A stretch of 64,000 nt of DNA, from contig UBYX01000021.1 in assembly GCA_900469955.1 (NCBI GenBank), forward strand, positions 56,031 to 120,030. The letters run 5' to 3'. Numbering within the stretch: position 1 is the stretch's first letter; every line of letters starts with the position of its first letter. Under the pieces are notes generated by a model. The model had not been told where the DNA came from. It did not search any database and saw only the letters and a program-made list of their open reading frames with translations. Below, in pieces: positions 28,633-40,862 of this stretch. Origin of the DNA: Hyphomicrobiales bacterium (GTDB lineage: Bacteria; Pseudomonadota; Alphaproteobacteria; Rhizobiales; Rhizobiaceae). The translations under genes and the position numbers were made by a program.

Positions 28633-30420
28633 ATGACCATCAAGCTGCAAAAGCCTGACATCACCGAGCTGAAGCCTCGGATTACCGTGTTCGGCGTGGG
28701 TGGTGGCGGCGGCAACGCTGTCAACAACATGATCACGGCCGGGCTGGAGGGCGTCGATTTCGTCGTCGCCAATACCGACGCCCAGGCGCTGACCATGACG
28801 AAGGCGGAACGGATCATCCAGATGGGTGCCCGGGTTACCGAAGGTCTCGGTGCAGGCTCGCAGCCGGAAGTCGGTCGCGCCGCCGCCGAAGAATGCCTCG
28901 ACGAGATCGTCGATCATCTGAATGGCACCCACATGTGCTTCGTGACCGCCGGCATGGGCGGCGGCACGGGCACGGGAGCAGCTCCGGTCGTCGCGCAGGC
29001 TGCCCGTTCCAAGGGCATCCTGACGGTGGGTGTGGTCACCAAGCCGTTCCACTTTGAAGGCCAGCGCCGCATGCGCCTCGCCGAATCCGGCATCCAGGAA
29101 CTTCAGAAGTCGGTCGATACGCTGATCGTCATTCCGAACCAGAACCTTTTCCGCATCGCCAATGACAAGACGACCTTCGCGGACGCCTTCGCCATGGCCG
29201 ACCAGGTTCTCTATTCGGGCGTGGCCTGCATCACCGACCTGATGGTCAAGGAAGGTCTCATCAACCTCGACTTCGCCGACGTCCGCTCGGTGATGCGCGA
29301 GATGGGCCGCGCGATGATGGGCACCGGCGAAGCTTCGGGTCCTGGCCGTGCCATGCAGGCAGCGGAAGCGGCTATCGCCAACCCGCTCCTCGACGAGACC
29401 TCGATGAAGGGCGCCCAGGGCCTCTTGATCTCGATCACCGGTGGCCGCGACCTGACGCTCTTCGAAGTGGACGAAGCAGCTACCCGTATCCGCGAGGAAG
29501 TCGATCCGGACGCCAATATCATTCTTGGTGCGACGTTCGACGAAGCGCTGGAAGGCCTCATCCGCGTGTCGGTCGTTGCTACCGGCATCGATCGCGGCGC
29601 AGCTTCCATCGATATCCGCGCTGCGGAAATGCGCGCTGCTGCGAAACCGATCGTGCGGCCGTCGGCTGCGGTTCCGGCAGCTTCGACCTTTGCACAGCCG
29701 GCTCCCGCTCCGGTCATGCAGGCGGCTCCTGCTCCAGCTCCGAAACCGGCTTTCGATCCGATCGCCGAGACAATCCGTATGGCCGAAGCCGAAATGGAGC
29801 GCGAGCTCGCAATCGCCGAACCCCAGCGCGTCGCCCCGGCACCTCAGCCGGTGATGCAGCAGCCGCAGGAAGAATTCCGCCCCCAGAGCCGCATCTTCGG
29901 TGCCGCTCCGGTCGAAGCTCCGGCTCCTGTCGTCAGCCGTCCTGTGCCGGCTCCGCAGCCTGCCCCGACGCAGGCTCACATCCAGCCGCAGGCTCCTCAG
30001 ATGAGCCAGCCTGCACCGCGCATGGCGCAGCCGCAGCAGCCGGTTGCTCCGTCGATGTCGCCGGTCGTGGAGCCTGTACGCATGCCGAAGGTGGAGGATT
30101 TTCCGCCAGTGGTGAAGGCTGAGATGGATCGTCGTTCTCAGCCGGTGCAGCATGTGCAGGAAGAGCGGGGTCCGATGGGCCTTCTGAAGCGGATCACCAA
30201 TTCGCTAGGCCGCCGCGAGGAAGAAGAGCCGGTCAATGCCGACATGACCGCGCCGGCACCGGCTCAAGCTTCGCAGCAGCGTCGTCCGCTTTCGCCGGAG
30301 GCAAGCCTCTACGCTCCGCGTCGCGGCAATCTCGACGATCACGGCCGCGCCGTTCCGCAGGCTCATCACGAGGAAGATCAGCTGGAAATTCCGGCCTTCC
30401 TCCGGCGCCAGTCGAACTGA
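28633..30420 (+). CDS. ftsZ: Cell division protein FtsZ with extended C-terminal linker
   Basis: 595 residues from the ATG at 28633 (GAGAAGGAA upstream). An in-frame ATG at 28585 is less likely. Tubulin-like GTPase forming the Z ring: GTP-binding GGGTGTG at 109-115 and T7 loop NLDFADV at 211-217. The core ends near residue 320. Residues of about 330-570 are a Pro/Ala/Gln-rich linker, much longer than in E. coli (383 residues in all) but typical of Rhizobiales. The last residues (EIPAFLRRQ) are the conserved tail that binds FtsA. It follows ftsA by 87 bases and ends at a terminator. Confidence 0.97.
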   Translation: MTIKLQKPDITELKPRITVFGVGGGGGNAVNNMITAGLEGVDFVVANTDAQALTMTKAERIIQMGARVTEGLGAGSQPEVGRAAAEECLDEIVDHLNGTHMCFVTAGMGGGTGTGAAPVVAQAARSKGILTVGVVTKPFHFEGQRRMRLAESGIQELQKSVDTLIVIPNQNLFRIANDKTTFADAFAMADQVLYSGVACITDLMVKEGLINLDFADVRSVMREMGRAMMGTGEASGPGRAMQAAEAAIANPLLDETSMKGAQGLLISITGGRDLTLFEVDEAATRIREEVDPDANIILGATFDEALEGLIRVSVVATGIDRGAASIDIRAAEMRAAAKPIVRPSAAVPAASTFAQPAPAPVMQAAPAPAPKPAFDPIAETIRMAEAEMERELAIAEPQRVAPAPQPVMQQPQEEFRPQSRIFGAAPVEAPAPVVSRPVPAPQPAPTQAHIQPQAPQMSQPAPRMAQPQQPVAPSMSPVVEPVRMPKVEDFPPVVKAEMDRRSQPVQHVQEERGPMGLLKRITNSLGRREEEEPVNADMTAPAPAQASQQRRPLSPEASLYAPRRGNLDDHGRAVPQAHHEEDQLEIPAFLRRQSN

Positions 30421-30449
30421 TTTAACGGCAGTCACCAAACGTGAAGAAG

Positions 30450-30480
30450 GCCCGGATCACAGATCCGGGCTTTCCCCGTT
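30450..30480 (+). terminator. Probable terminator after ftsZ
   Basis: Nine-base stem GCCCGGATC (30450-30458) with GATCCGGGC (30462-30470), a three-base loop, then TTTCCCCGTTTT. The T run is broken, so termination may be partial. It separates ftsZ from lpxC. The ~190 bases after it presumably hold the lpxC promoter. Confidence 0.75.
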
Positions 30481-30674
30481 TTCTCAATCAGCACTAAGAG
30501 TTAGCAACGTAACAATCCGAAACGAACAGTGATTTGGAATGTTCCGGATGGCTGCGTATGAAGGATGCTGAAGAGACGCCGAAAAGACCCGCCGATTCAG
30601 GCGATCGGCTTACAAGGCGCTAAGAATTTCGGATGCCGTTGCTTTGCGGATCCGGTGAAGAGAAGGCAGCAGGA

Positions 30675-31631
30675 ATGACCATCGGATTGCTCGGTTTCCA
30701 GACCACCATCGCCGCCCCGGTGAGCCTCAAGGGTACCGGCGTTCATTCTGGAGCCCCCGTCGGTATCACGTTCCAGCCTGCGGAAGCGGGTACAGGCGTA
30801 GTCTTCAGCCGTATCTTCGATGATGGCAACTCTGTCGAATATCGCGCCGTATCCTCTCATGTAGGTCCAACGGACCTCTGCACCGTTCTCGGTAGCTCGC
30901 CTGCAAAGTGGGTTGCCACGATCGAGCATGTGATGGCGGCGCTCTACGCGCTTGGTATCGACAACGCCGTTGTCGAGGTCGATGGTGGCGAGATGCCGAT
31001 CATGGACGGTAGTTCCTTGCCGTTCATTGAAGCGATCGAGCAGGTCGGCCTCGTCAACCAGGGCGTCAAGCGGCGCTATATCCGCGTCTTGAAGCCGGTG
31101 CGTATCGATTCCGGTGCTTCCTGGGCTGAGTTTCGCCCCTACGACGGCACGCGCTTCGAAGTCGAAATTGATTTTTCCTCGCCGCTCATCGGTCGACAGA
31201 CCTGGAAGGGCGACCTAACGGCTGCTACCTTCAAGCAGGAACTTTCGCGCGCCCGTACCTTCGGCTTCATGCGTGATGTGGAACGGCTCTGGGCGGCCGG
31301 CTATGCGCTTGGTTCCTCGCTCGAAAATTCCGTCGTGATCTCCGACGACGACACGATCGTCAATGTCGAAGGCCTGCGCTACGAGGACGAGTTCGTCCGC
31401 CACAAGACGCTGGACGCCGTTGGAGATCTGGCCTTGGCCGGTGCCCAGTTTATCGGCTGCTACCGTTCCTATCGCGGCGGCCACAAGATGAATGCCAATG
31501 CGCTGAAGGCATTGATGAGTGATCCGACCGCTTACGAAGTGGTCGAGGCTCCGTCCTCGCGTACGGCGCGTCTGCGGGCAGGTGAGTTCGTACCGGTCAG
31601 CATGCCGGAAATGGCACCCTGGTCCGCCTGA
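30675..31631 (+). CDS. lpxC: UDP-3-O-acyl-N-acetylglucosamine deacetylase LpxC
   Basis: 318 residues. Zinc enzyme of the first committed step of lipid A synthesis. Zinc ligands H85 (TIEHVMAAL), H243 (RHKTLDAVGD) and D247, catalytic-site H270 (GGHKMNAN), and the E84 next to H85 are all in place. The ATG at 30675 has AGCAGGA upstream. A longer frame from 30633 adds residues unlike the family. It follows the ftsZ terminator, as in many dcw clusters, and has its own strong terminator. Confidence 0.96.
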   Translation: MTIGLLGFQTTIAAPVSLKGTGVHSGAPVGITFQPAEAGTGVVFSRIFDDGNSVEYRAVSSHVGPTDLCTVLGSSPAKWVATIEHVMAALYALGIDNAVVEVDGGEMPIMDGSSLPFIEAIEQVGLVNQGVKRRYIRVLKPVRIDSGASWAEFRPYDGTRFEVEIDFSSPLIGRQTWKGDLTAATFKQELSRARTFGFMRDVERLWAAGYALGSSLENSVVISDDDTIVNVEGLRYEDEFVRHKTLDAVGDLALAGAQFIGCYRSYRGGHKMNANALKALMSDPTAYEVVEAPSSRTARLRAGEFVPVSMPEMAPWSA

Positions 31632-31654
31632 GATAAATCTGATCCAGTCGACTT

Positions 31655-31684
31655 GGCCGCTTCTTCGGAAGCGGCCTTTTCTTT
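31655..31684 (+). terminator. Rho-independent terminator after lpxC
   Basis: Nine-base stem GGCCGCTTC (31655-31663) with GAAGCGGCC (31668-31676) closed by a TTCG tetraloop, followed by TTTTCTTTT. The CUUCGG loop is exceptionally stable. It marks the end of the dcw/lpxC region. Confidence 0.93.
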
Positions 31685-31848
31685 TGGGAGGATGCTGATG
31701 CTGGCATCGATGCCACAAAAATGCATTAATGCCGCAGCATTGCGTTGCTCTCCCTTTGCTTTTATGGCTAGAACGGCCTGCTCGGGGCAGGGCGTTTGTG
31801 CGCGGGACGATCAGGAACTGTCGAATGTATCATGTAAGGTCTGTTGGA

Positions 31849-32691
31849 ATGCGTAAGATGGCAAGATCAGCGCTTGTCTCGCTGGTGCTTATCGGCGCCG
31901 GGTTTGGCATCACCGCCTGCCAGTCGGACCGAGATATCGACATTACCAAGCTTGGCATGGAGACGGACCCGCCGGAGACCCTCTATAACCAGGGGCTCGC
32001 CAACATGAAGGCCGGCAATCTGTCGGAGGCTTCGCGGAAATTCGACGCCATCGACAAGCAGAACCCGTTCACGGAATGGGGCCGCAAGGCGCTGGTCATG
32101 AGCACATTCACCAAATATCGACTCGGCCGCAACGACGAGGCGATCGCGGCGGGCAACCGCTATATGAACCAGTATCCGCAGTCGCAGGATTCGGCATATG
32201 TGCAGTACCTCATCGGCCTTTCCTATTCGAAGCAAATCGCGGACGTAACGCAGGATCAGCGTGCTGCCAACCGAACGATCGAAGCGATGAACAAGGTCGT
32301 GAAGGACTATCCGACCTCCGAATATGTCGAGGATGCGCAGGCCAAGATCCGGTTTGCGCGCGACCAGCTGGCCGGCAAGGAAATGCAGATCGGCCGCTAT
32401 TACCTGGAGCGCAAGGAATATCTTGCGGCGGTGCGGCGCTTCCGGAATGTCGTGGAACAGTTTTCGAACACCAATCAGGTGGAAGAGGCACTGGCGCGAC
32501 TCGCCGAAGCCTATTATGCGATGGGCATCGTGGAAGAAGCTCAGACTGCGGCGGCCGTTCTCGGGCGCAATTATCCTGACAGCCAGTGGTACGCGGATTC
32601 CTACAAGCTGCTGCAGAGCGGTGGTGTAGAGCCCCGCGAGAACCGGGGCTCGTGGATTTCGCGTGCCGGAGCCAAGCTCATCGGCGCTTAG
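31849..32691 (+). CDS. bamD: Outer membrane protein assembly factor BamD
   Basis: About 280 residues. Signal peptide with a lipobox (ITAC) and a TPR fold ([21 protein letters not shown] and further repeats), the essential lipoprotein subunit of the BAM complex at the inner face of the outer membrane. The family motif with QNPF and a later [14 protein letters not shown] are visible. Start choice among 31825, 31849 and 31858 is uncertain, and 31849 is taken for TAAGG upstream. It lies alone between the lpxC terminator and recN, 24 bases before recN. Confidence 0.93.
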   Translation: MRKMARSALVSLVLIGAGFGITACQSDRDIDITKLGMETDPPETLYNQGLANMKAGNLSEASRKFDAIDKQNPFTEWGRKALVMSTFTKYRLGRNDEAIAAGNRYMNQYPQSQDSAYVQYLIGLSYSKQIADVTQDQRAANRTIEAMNKVVKDYPTSEYVEDAQAKIRFARDQLAGKEMQIGRYYLERKEYLAAVRRFRNVVEQFSNTNQVEEALARLAEAYYAMGIVEEAQTAAAVLGRNYPDSQWYADSYKLLQSGGVEPRENRGSWISRAGAKLIGA

Positions 32692-32715
32692 GACAAGGCG
32701 CGGTATCGAGGAAAC

Positions 32716-34389
32716 ATGCTGAGCCAGTTATCGATTCGGGATATCGTTCTGATCGAGCGGCTGGATCTTGCCTTCGAGACCGGCCTCTCTGTGCTGACCG
32801 GCGAAACGGGCGCGGGTAAATCTATTCTCCTCGACAGTCTTTCGCTCGCGCTCGGCGGTCGCGGCGATGGCGGCCTGGTCCGGCATGGCGAAGACAAGGG
32901 GCAGGTTACGGCCGTCTTTGACGTCCCCGGCAATCACGACGCCCGCCAGCTCCTGCGTGAAAATGGGATCGATGATGATGGCGACCTGATCTTCCGGCGC
33001 GTCCAATCGGCCGACGGCCGCACGCGCGCCTCAATCAACGACCAGCCGGTGAGCGTGCAGCTCATGCGCCAGGCGGGTCAGTTGCTCGTCGAGATCCACG
33101 GCCAGCATGACGATCGTGCGCTGATCGATACGGATATTCACCGCACACTGCTCGACGCCTTTGTCGGACTGACCGACGAGGTGCAGCATATTTCCGGCCT
33201 CTATCGCTCCTGGCGGGACGCGGAGCGGGCATTCAGGACACACCGTGCCAAGGTGGAGGCTGCCGCGAGGGAGGCCGACTATATCCGCGCGTCCGTCGAG
33301 GAACTCGAGGCACTGGCGCCGCGCGACGGCGAAGAAGATGAGCTCGCCGAGCAGCGCTCCCGGATGCAGAAGGCCGAGCGCATTGCCGGCGACATTTCGG
33401 AAGCCTCGGAATTCCTGAACGGCAACGCGTCGCCCGTGCCGCCAATCGCTTCGCTCGTTCGTCGCCTGGAGCGCAAGAGCCACGAGGCGCCGGGCCTTCT
33501 TGAAGAAACCGTCGAACTTCTCGACCAGGCGTTGAACCATCTTTCGAATGCGCAGATGGAAGTCGAGGCCGCTCTACGCAAGACGGAATTCGATCCCCGG
33601 GAGCTGGAGCGCGTCGAAGAGCGGCTTTTCGCGCTTCGCGCCGCCGGCCGCAAGTATTCTGTCGCGGTGGCCGACCTGCCGGCGCTTGCAGAAAAGATGG
33701 TGGCCGATCTTGCGGATCTCGATGCGGGCGAAGAGAAGCTCGCTGAACTGGAGAAGCTCGCGGCGGCGGCAAAGAACGAATATGACCGGGCGGCTGCCGG
33801 CCTTTCAGAAAAGCGCCGGCACGGTGCCGAGGCCCTGGCAGAAGCTGTCATGGCCGAACTGCCGGCGCTGAAGCTCGAACGCGCCCGCTTCATGGTCGAC
33901 GTGACGAGCGATCCCGATGCGGCGACCGCCGAGGGGATCGACACGGTGGAATTCCACGTCCAGACGAACCCCGGCACGCGACCGGGACCGATCATGAAGG
34001 TTGCCTCCGGTGGCGAGCTTTCCCGCTTTCTTCTGGCGCTGAAGGTCGCGCTGGCGGACCGGGGTTCTGCCCCGACGCTGGTCTTCGACGAAATCGACAC
34101 GGGCGTCGGCGGCGCGGTCGCGGATGCGATCGGTCAACGCCTCAAGCGGCTCTCCGACAAGGTGCAGGTGCTCTCCGTAACCCACGCGCCGCAGGTTGCC
34201 GCTCGTGCCGCAACGCATCTCCTTATCTCCAAGGGGCCGGCGGGCGAAGGTTCCGAAAAGATCGCCACCCGCGTCGCCACCATGGAACCCGAACATCGGA
34301 CCGAAGAAATCGCGCGTATGCTCGCCGGCGCTTCGGTGACCGACGAGGCGCGCGCAGCGGCGAAGCGCCTGCTGGCCGGGAACGGCTGA
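32716..34389 (+). CDS. recN: DNA repair protein RecN
   Basis: 557 residues, SMC-like ATPase acting early in double-strand break repair. Walker A GETGAGKS at 29-36, an internal coiled-coil region (about 160-370), the signature KVASGGELSRFLLALK and Walker B LVFDEIDTGVGG, then the HAPQVAA switch. It follows bamD by 24 bases, an arrangement common in Rhizobiales. No LexA box was recognised immediately upstream. Confidence 0.96.
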   Translation: MLSQLSIRDIVLIERLDLAFETGLSVLTGETGAGKSILLDSLSLALGGRGDGGLVRHGEDKGQVTAVFDVPGNHDARQLLRENGIDDDGDLIFRRVQSADGRTRASINDQPVSVQLMRQAGQLLVEIHGQHDDRALIDTDIHRTLLDAFVGLTDEVQHISGLYRSWRDAERAFRTHRAKVEAAAREADYIRASVEELEALAPRDGEEDELAEQRSRMQKAERIAGDISEASEFLNGNASPVPPIASLVRRLERKSHEAPGLLEETVELLDQALNHLSNAQMEVEAALRKTEFDPRELERVEERLFALRAAGRKYSVAVADLPALAEKMVADLADLDAGEEKLAELEKLAAAAKNEYDRAAAGLSEKRRHGAEALAEAVMAELPALKLERARFMVDVTSDPDAATAEGIDTVEFHVQTNPGTRPGPIMKVASGGELSRFLLALKVALADRGSAPTLVFDEIDTGVGGAVADAIGQRLKRLSDKVQVLSVTHAPQVAARAATHLLISKGPAGEGSEKIATRVATMEPEHRTEEIARMLAGASVTDEARAAAKRLLAGNG

Positions 34390-36618
<2,229 letters not shown>

Positions 36619-36621
36619 TCG

Positions 36622-37158
36622 TTAAGCCCTCAAGCGAGCCATGGAGTAGGCGTCGACATAGCGGCCTTCACGGAAGGCGAAGGCGCGCAAAATACCTTCC
36701 GTTTCAAACCCGAATTTTCTGTAAAGGGCTAATGCCGGTTCATTGTCGATAAAGACCGTCAGTTCCAGTCGGCGGATGTCCAGCCAGTCGTCCGCCGCCT
36801 TTACCATCTCACTCATGAGAACACTGCCAATGCCTTGGCCGACATAATCGTCGTGGACCCCCATGCCGAGACTTGCCGCATGCTGCCTCCTATCCGAGAA
36901 GCGATTGATGCCGCCGGTACCGACGATCCTGTCCTCGTAAAGTGCCACCAAGTTCATTGCTCCCAGTGTCGGGTTTTCCAGCCGCTTGCGGGTCTCTTCC
37001 AGGCGTTGGTAGGGGACACGCAACGTGCCATGGCGATAGCCGGGCATATTGATGAGCGCGTCCAGGGCTTCGGCGTCGGTAGCGCGCACCGCACGAACGA
37101 CAAGACGTTCCAGCCTTTCCCGTCGCGGTGGTTTTCCCCGGTCTTCATTGAGTTTCAT
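36622..37158 (-). CDS. GNAT-family N-acetyltransferase (YhhY-like)
   Basis: 178 residues from the ATG at 37158, supported by AAGGAG six bases upstream. The longer frame to 37350 has no family similarity. It shows the acetyl-CoA site GQGIGS and the late NEPALALYRKFGFE motif of GNAT enzymes. The pattern with RLELTVFIDN and FAFREGRYVDA resembles YhhY-type amino-acid acetyltransferases. Substrate unknown. It converges with ligA and diverges from the exonuclease gene. Confidence 0.8.
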   Translation of the reverse strand: MKLNEDRGKPPRRERLERLVVRAVRATDAEALDALINMPGYRHGTLRVPYQRLEETRKRLENPTLGAMNLVALYEDRIVGTGGINRFSDRRQHAASLGMGVHDDYVGQGIGSVLMSEMVKAADDWLDIRRLELTVFIDNEPALALYRKFGFETEGILRAFAFREGRYVDAYSMARLRA

Positions 37159-37438
37159 CGCGCTCTCCTTCGTGTCTTGCCGAAGCTGAGCGGGAGAGCC
37201 GAACCCCGCCGTACTTCGGCAGGGTTGGTGGGACGGATGACCGGCTAACGCGCCAATACCGCCACGCACCCTGCGGGGTGAATGGTCACGGTAAGATGCA
37301 AGTGGGCGGCGAAGCTGATCATGGATCACATCAAGCCAGATACGTTCCAATGCGTCAAGAGACGACGAGAATCACAGGCACCTTTGCCGAATCGAATTGC
37401 GGACGGTAGAAGTGGCGGAACCCCATTCGGAAGCGCCC

Positions 37439-38029
37439 TTGAAGACCATCGCCATCGACTTCGAAACAGCCAACGAACAGCGCGGCAGCGCCTGTTCGGT
37501 GGGGCTTGCATGGATCGAAGATGACCAGGTCGTGCGTGTGGAAGAGAGGCTGATCCGCCCGAAGGGCATGCGCTTTTCCCCATTCAACGTGGCGATCCAC
37601 GGAATCCGACCGGAACATGTGGAAGACGCCGGGGAGTTTCCGGAGGTGATGGAGGAATTTGCCGAGGATTTCCGCGGGGCGACGATGATCGCTCACAATG
37701 CCGCCTTCGATTTCAGCGTCTGGCGCGCTTGTCTGGATGTCTATCGCCTGGGCTATCCCGAGCTTTCCTACCTTTGCAGCGTGAAGATGGCGCAGAAGGT
37801 CTGGCCGCATCTTGGCTCGCACAAACTCAATGTGCTGGCCGGACATCTGGGACTGCGTTTTGCCCATCACAATGCGGCAGAGGATGCCGCGGTTTGTGGC
37901 CAGGCGGCGATCGCGATCGCACGGTCACTTCAGGTGCCGCATGTGCGCGATATACCCGCGATGATCGGAATGAAGGTCGGGAGGCTCTTTTCCGGCGGTT
38001 ATGATCCCTGCACCTGCAGGCTGAAATAG
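37439..38029 (+). CDS. DEDDh 3'-5' exonuclease (DNA polymerase III epsilon-like)
   Basis: 196 residues if it starts at the TTG at 37439 (GGAAG upstream, giving MKTIAIDFETA). An upstream TTG at 37397 or GTG at 37412 would add up to 14 residues. DEDDh residues are visible: D and E in IDFET, D in HNAAFDFSV, and H and D in HHNAAEDAAVC. It is a stand-alone epsilon-type proofreading exonuclease domain, possibly a nucleic acid trimming enzyme. No polymerase domain and no obvious partner. A small palindrome TGATCATGGATCA is at 37316-37328 in the upstream region. Confidence 0.8.
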   Translation: MKTIAIDFETANEQRGSACSVGLAWIEDDQVVRVEERLIRPKGMRFSPFNVAIHGIRPEHVEDAGEFPEVMEEFAEDFRGATMIAHNAAFDFSVWRACLDVYRLGYPELSYLCSVKMAQKVWPHLGSHKLNVLAGHLGLRFAHHNAAEDAAVCGQAAIAIARSLQVPHVRDIPAMIGMKVGRLFSGGYDPCTCRLK

Positions 38030-38110
38030 GACGTACTCCGAGGGAGCTGCTTGTTTCTGCTCCGGCGCTTCTTATCTCAGATCACGGATCGTTTACCGGA
38101 GCCCGCACCC

Positions 38111-38608
38111 ATGAACCGACTAGCCTGCCTCGCATCTGCCGCCGCGCTTTCGTTCTGCGCCCTTGCGGCACCCACGTCCGCCGAAGTGATCGGCAAGGTG
38201 GGGGTCGACTGGATTGGTAACGACATCATCGTCGAGGCGGTTGCCGACCCGGAAATAAAGGGCGTGACCTGCCACGTTACCTATTTCGACCGGAGCATTA
38301 TCGATCGCCTGAAGAAGGGCAACTGGTTCGAGGACCCGTCGAACAGTTCCATTGCCTGCCGCCAGACAGGTCCGATCGAGATCGGTGAAATCGACCTGTC
38401 GCGCGGAGGTGAGGAGGTCTTTCGTGAAGGCCGTTCGCTGATCTGGAAGGATCTTCTCGTCAAGCGCATCTATGACCAGGCGAACGACACTCTGGTCTAT
38501 CTTGCTCACTCACGGCAAATCGTCGAAGGATCGGCCAAAATGGCGATCTCGACCGTACCGCTCTACGGCCAGCAGGTGGTCTGGACGAACGGCAAGCCCA
38601 AGCCGTGA
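38111..38608 (+). CDS. CreA-family periplasmic protein
   Basis: 165 residues with a clear signal peptide (about 1-23, cleavage near SAE) after the ATG at 38111. The mature part matches the CreA family: IGKVGVDWIGNDIIVEA, PEIKGVTCHVTYF, FEDPSNSSIACRQTGPI and the late LVYLAHSR segment. The family is of unknown biochemical role. Two cysteines in the mature region (CHV and CRQ) could form a disulphide. It converges with the flavoprotein gene, with a four-base gap. Confidence 0.88.
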   Translation: MNRLACLASAAALSFCALAAPTSAEVIGKVGVDWIGNDIIVEAVADPEIKGVTCHVTYFDRSIIDRLKKGNWFEDPSNSSIACRQTGPIEIGEIDLSRGGEEVFREGRSLIWKDLLVKRIYDQANDTLVYLAHSRQIVEGSAKMAISTVPLYGQQVVWTNGKPKP

Positions 38609-38612
38609 GATC

Positions 38613-40271
38613 TTACGCTACGGCGGCCGCCGCAGCTTGCCCCGCCGCTCGGCCGGAGAACAGACAGCCTCCCAGAAAGGTGCCTTCGAGCGAGCGGTAA
38701 CCGTGCAGGCCTCCGCCGCCGAAGCCTGCCGCTTCTCCCGCCGCGTAGAGGCCGGAAATGGCCTGGCCGTCCTGTCCCAAAACGCGGGCGGAGAGATCGG
38801 TTTCAAGTCCGCCCAAAGTCTTGCGCGTCAGAATATTGAGTTTTACCGCGATCAGCGGCCCGTGCGCGGGATCGAGAATCCTGTGCGGTTTGGCGGTGCG
38901 CACCAGCTTGTCGCCGAGAGAGCGTCGGGCATTGTGTATGCCCATGATCTGCGCATCCTTGCAGAAGGGATTGTCGATCTGCCTGTCGCGCGCGAGAATT
39001 TCGCGCTCCAGGTCTTCCAGTTTCAGGAGGTTGTTGCCCGTCAATCGGTTCATGCCGGCAATCAGTTCCGCAAGCGTCGGAGCGACCACGAAGTCTTCGC
39101 CGTGTTCCTTGAAGGCTTCCACCGGTCCGGTCGCGCGCCTGCCGACGGCGCGGCGCGCTGTCAGCTTCCAATCGCGGCCGGTCAGATCGGGGTTCTGCTC
39201 GGAACCGGAAAGCGCGAACTCCTTGCGGATGATGCTCTGGTTCAGGATGAACCAGCTATAGTCGTACCCTGTACTCAAGATGTGCCGCAGCGTTCCGAGC
39301 GTATCGTAGCCGGGGAAAAACGGTGCCGGCAGACGCCCGCCGATGGCGTCGAACCACATCGATGAGGGACCGGGGAGAATGCGGATACCATGATCCTGCC
39401 AGACCGGGTTCCAGTTCCGAAGGCCTTCGGTGTAGTGCCACATGCGGTCGCGGTTGATCACCCGGCCGCCTGCCGCTTCGGTGATTCCGATCATCCGTCC
39501 ATCGACGTGTTTCGGTACGCCCGAGACCATGTATGCCGGTGGTTTGCCCAACCTCTCGGGCCACATCTGCCGCACGAGGTCCTGATTTCCGCCGATGCCG
39601 CCGGACGCGACGATCACCACGGGCGCGCGAATTTCGAAGTCGTCCACCGGCGTTCTTGATGTCTCAGCGCCGCGCACGGCTGAACTGGGTTCGAGGATGG
39701 CGCCCGCGACACCAATCACCGCATGGCCCGCGGTGATGAGATGATCCACGCGATGGCGCCACAGGAAGTGGATTTTCCCGGCTTTCTCGGCTTCACGCGC
39801 CCGGCGCTCAAAGGGTTCGAGCACGCCTGGGCCTGTTCCCCATGTGATGTGGAAACGGGGCACCGAATTGCCATGCCCTGTCGCCGGTCCGCCGCCGCGT
39901 TCGGCCCAGCCGACGACGGGGAAGAGACGATGCCCCATCTGCCGAAGCCAGGAACGCTTCTCGCCCGCCGCGAAGCCTACATAGGCTTCCGCCCAGGCGC
40001 TAGGCCAGAAATCGTCGTCCCGGTCAAACCCCGCCGTCCCAAGCCAGTCCTGCCAGGCGAGGCCGAACGAATCCTTGATGCCCATGCGTCTCTGTTCGGG
40101 CGAATCAACAAGGAACAGGCCACCGAGCGACCAGAAAGCCTGGCCTCCGAGGTTCTGCTCGGGTTCCTGCTCGACGACAATGACGGAGCGGCCGGCATCG
40201 GATAGTTCAGTGGCTGCCACGAGGCCAGCCAGACCCGCGCCGACGACGATGACGTCTGCTACATCGCTCAC
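38613..40271 (-). CDS. FAD-binding dehydrogenase (fumarate reductase/KstD-like flavoprotein, COG3573 type)
   Basis: 552 residues from a GTG at 40271 with a strong ribosome site (GGGAGGAG). The GVSDVADVIVVGAGLAG dinucleotide-binding start is intact, and the second FAD motif near the C-terminus (GLYAAGEAAGFGGGG) is typical of succinate dehydrogenase/fumarate reductase flavoproteins and 3-ketosteroid dehydrogenases. The GGNQDLVRQMWP and HGYRSLEGTFLGGCLFSG stretches fit the stand-alone FAD-binding dehydrogenase group. No signal peptide, no partner subunits nearby, substrate unknown. Confidence 0.8.
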   Translation of the reverse strand: MSDVADVIVVGAGLAGLVAATELSDAGRSVIVVEQEPEQNLGGQAFWSLGGLFLVDSPEQRRMGIKDSFGLAWQDWLGTAGFDRDDDFWPSAWAEAYVGFAAGEKRSWLRQMGHRLFPVVGWAERGGGPATGHGNSVPRFHITWGTGPGVLEPFERRAREAEKAGKIHFLWRHRVDHLITAGHAVIGVAGAILEPSSAVRGAETSRTPVDDFEIRAPVVIVASGGIGGNQDLVRQMWPERLGKPPAYMVSGVPKHVDGRMIGITEAAGGRVINRDRMWHYTEGLRNWNPVWQDHGIRILPGPSSMWFDAIGGRLPAPFFPGYDTLGTLRHILSTGYDYSWFILNQSIIRKEFALSGSEQNPDLTGRDWKLTARRAVGRRATGPVEAFKEHGEDFVVAPTLAELIAGMNRLTGNNLLKLEDLEREILARDRQIDNPFCKDAQIMGIHNARRSLGDKLVRTAKPHRILDPAHGPLIAVKLNILTRKTLGGLETDLSARVLGQDGQAISGLYAAGEAAGFGGGGLHGYRSLEGTFLGGCLFSGRAAGQAAAAAVA

Positions 40272-40370
40272 ACCGCTCCTCCCAAAGCGCGGATGGCGAC
40301 AGGTCCTGCCGCAGCATCCGGTCAAATACAGTCATGAGGCGCGACATGAGTCAATCTGACTGAGGCTATG

Positions 40371-40400
40371 AAAAAACCGGGCTCGCGGACGAACCCGGTT
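40371..40400 (-). terminator. Rho-independent terminator after the 107-residue exported protein gene
   Basis: Seven-base stem AACCGGG (40375-40381) with CCCGGTT (40394-40400). On the minus strand it is followed by six T (plus-strand A at 40371-40376). It stands 22 bases past the stop at 40423. Confidence 0.88.
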
Positions 40401-40422
40401 TCAGACGGTTATAGGTTGCGGA

Positions 40423-40746
40423 TCAGCGGACGTAGACGATCCGGCTGCCATCCGCAGCGGTATCGATCGCTACGACATTGTTCAATTCGACATTCTTCTG
40501 CAGCAGGCCGGCGCGAAGAGCCGAATCCCGGTTGAGCTCGGCCTGAGCGTGACGAATCATCGCCGGGGTGGGATGGACGATGCTGTCGGGGATATCCAGG
40601 CGTTTGGCGCTGTTGTCGATTTCCGGGTCAGTATAGACGATGGAAAAATCGGTTGCGGATCTTACGGCGCTGCCCATGTCACGGGCATAAGCGCCGCCCA
40701 GGGTGGCAGTAGATATCAGAATTGCGAGAGCAAAAGCCTTTTTCAT
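40423..40746 (-). CDS. Small exported protein of unknown function
   Basis: 107 residues. The start at 40746 is chosen because AGGAG lies seven bases upstream. The ATG two codons earlier is too close to that site. Signal peptide of about 23 residues (MKKAFALAILISTATLGGAYA). The mature 84 residues are hydrophilic with HPTPAMIRHAQAELNRD and a C-terminal AIDTAADGSRIVYVR. No cysteine and no membrane helix. I do not recognise the family. It has its own terminator, and an AT-rich upstream region with a perfect palindrome (40863-40875), so it is a single-gene unit with its own control. Confidence 0.7.
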   Translation of the reverse strand: MKKAFALAILISTATLGGAYARDMGSAVRSATDFSIVYTDPEIDNSAKRLDIPDSIVHPTPAMIRHAQAELNRDSALRAGLLQKNVELNNVVAIDTAADGSRIVYVR

Positions 40747-40862
40747 GGTCATTCTCCTATCTTCGTAACCAGCCGAAGAGTTTTGAAGCGGTTCGGTTGG
40801 GCGTTTGCGGTCGGAGAACTCGCGATGCGAAAGAGTGGTTCCGAATAATATTCTTAAAAATA

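Noticed and set aside
28369..30153. 594-codon open frame on the minus strand opposite ftsZ
   Set aside because: It is the shadow of ftsZ in a high-GC gene. The product is His/Arg-rich with no family, and ftsZ is certain.
37316..37328. TGATCATGGATCA palindrome before the exonuclease gene, possibly FixK/FNR-like
   Set aside because: The spacing between half-sites is one base off the FixK/FNR consensus and the arms lack the outer TT/AA. Likely chance.
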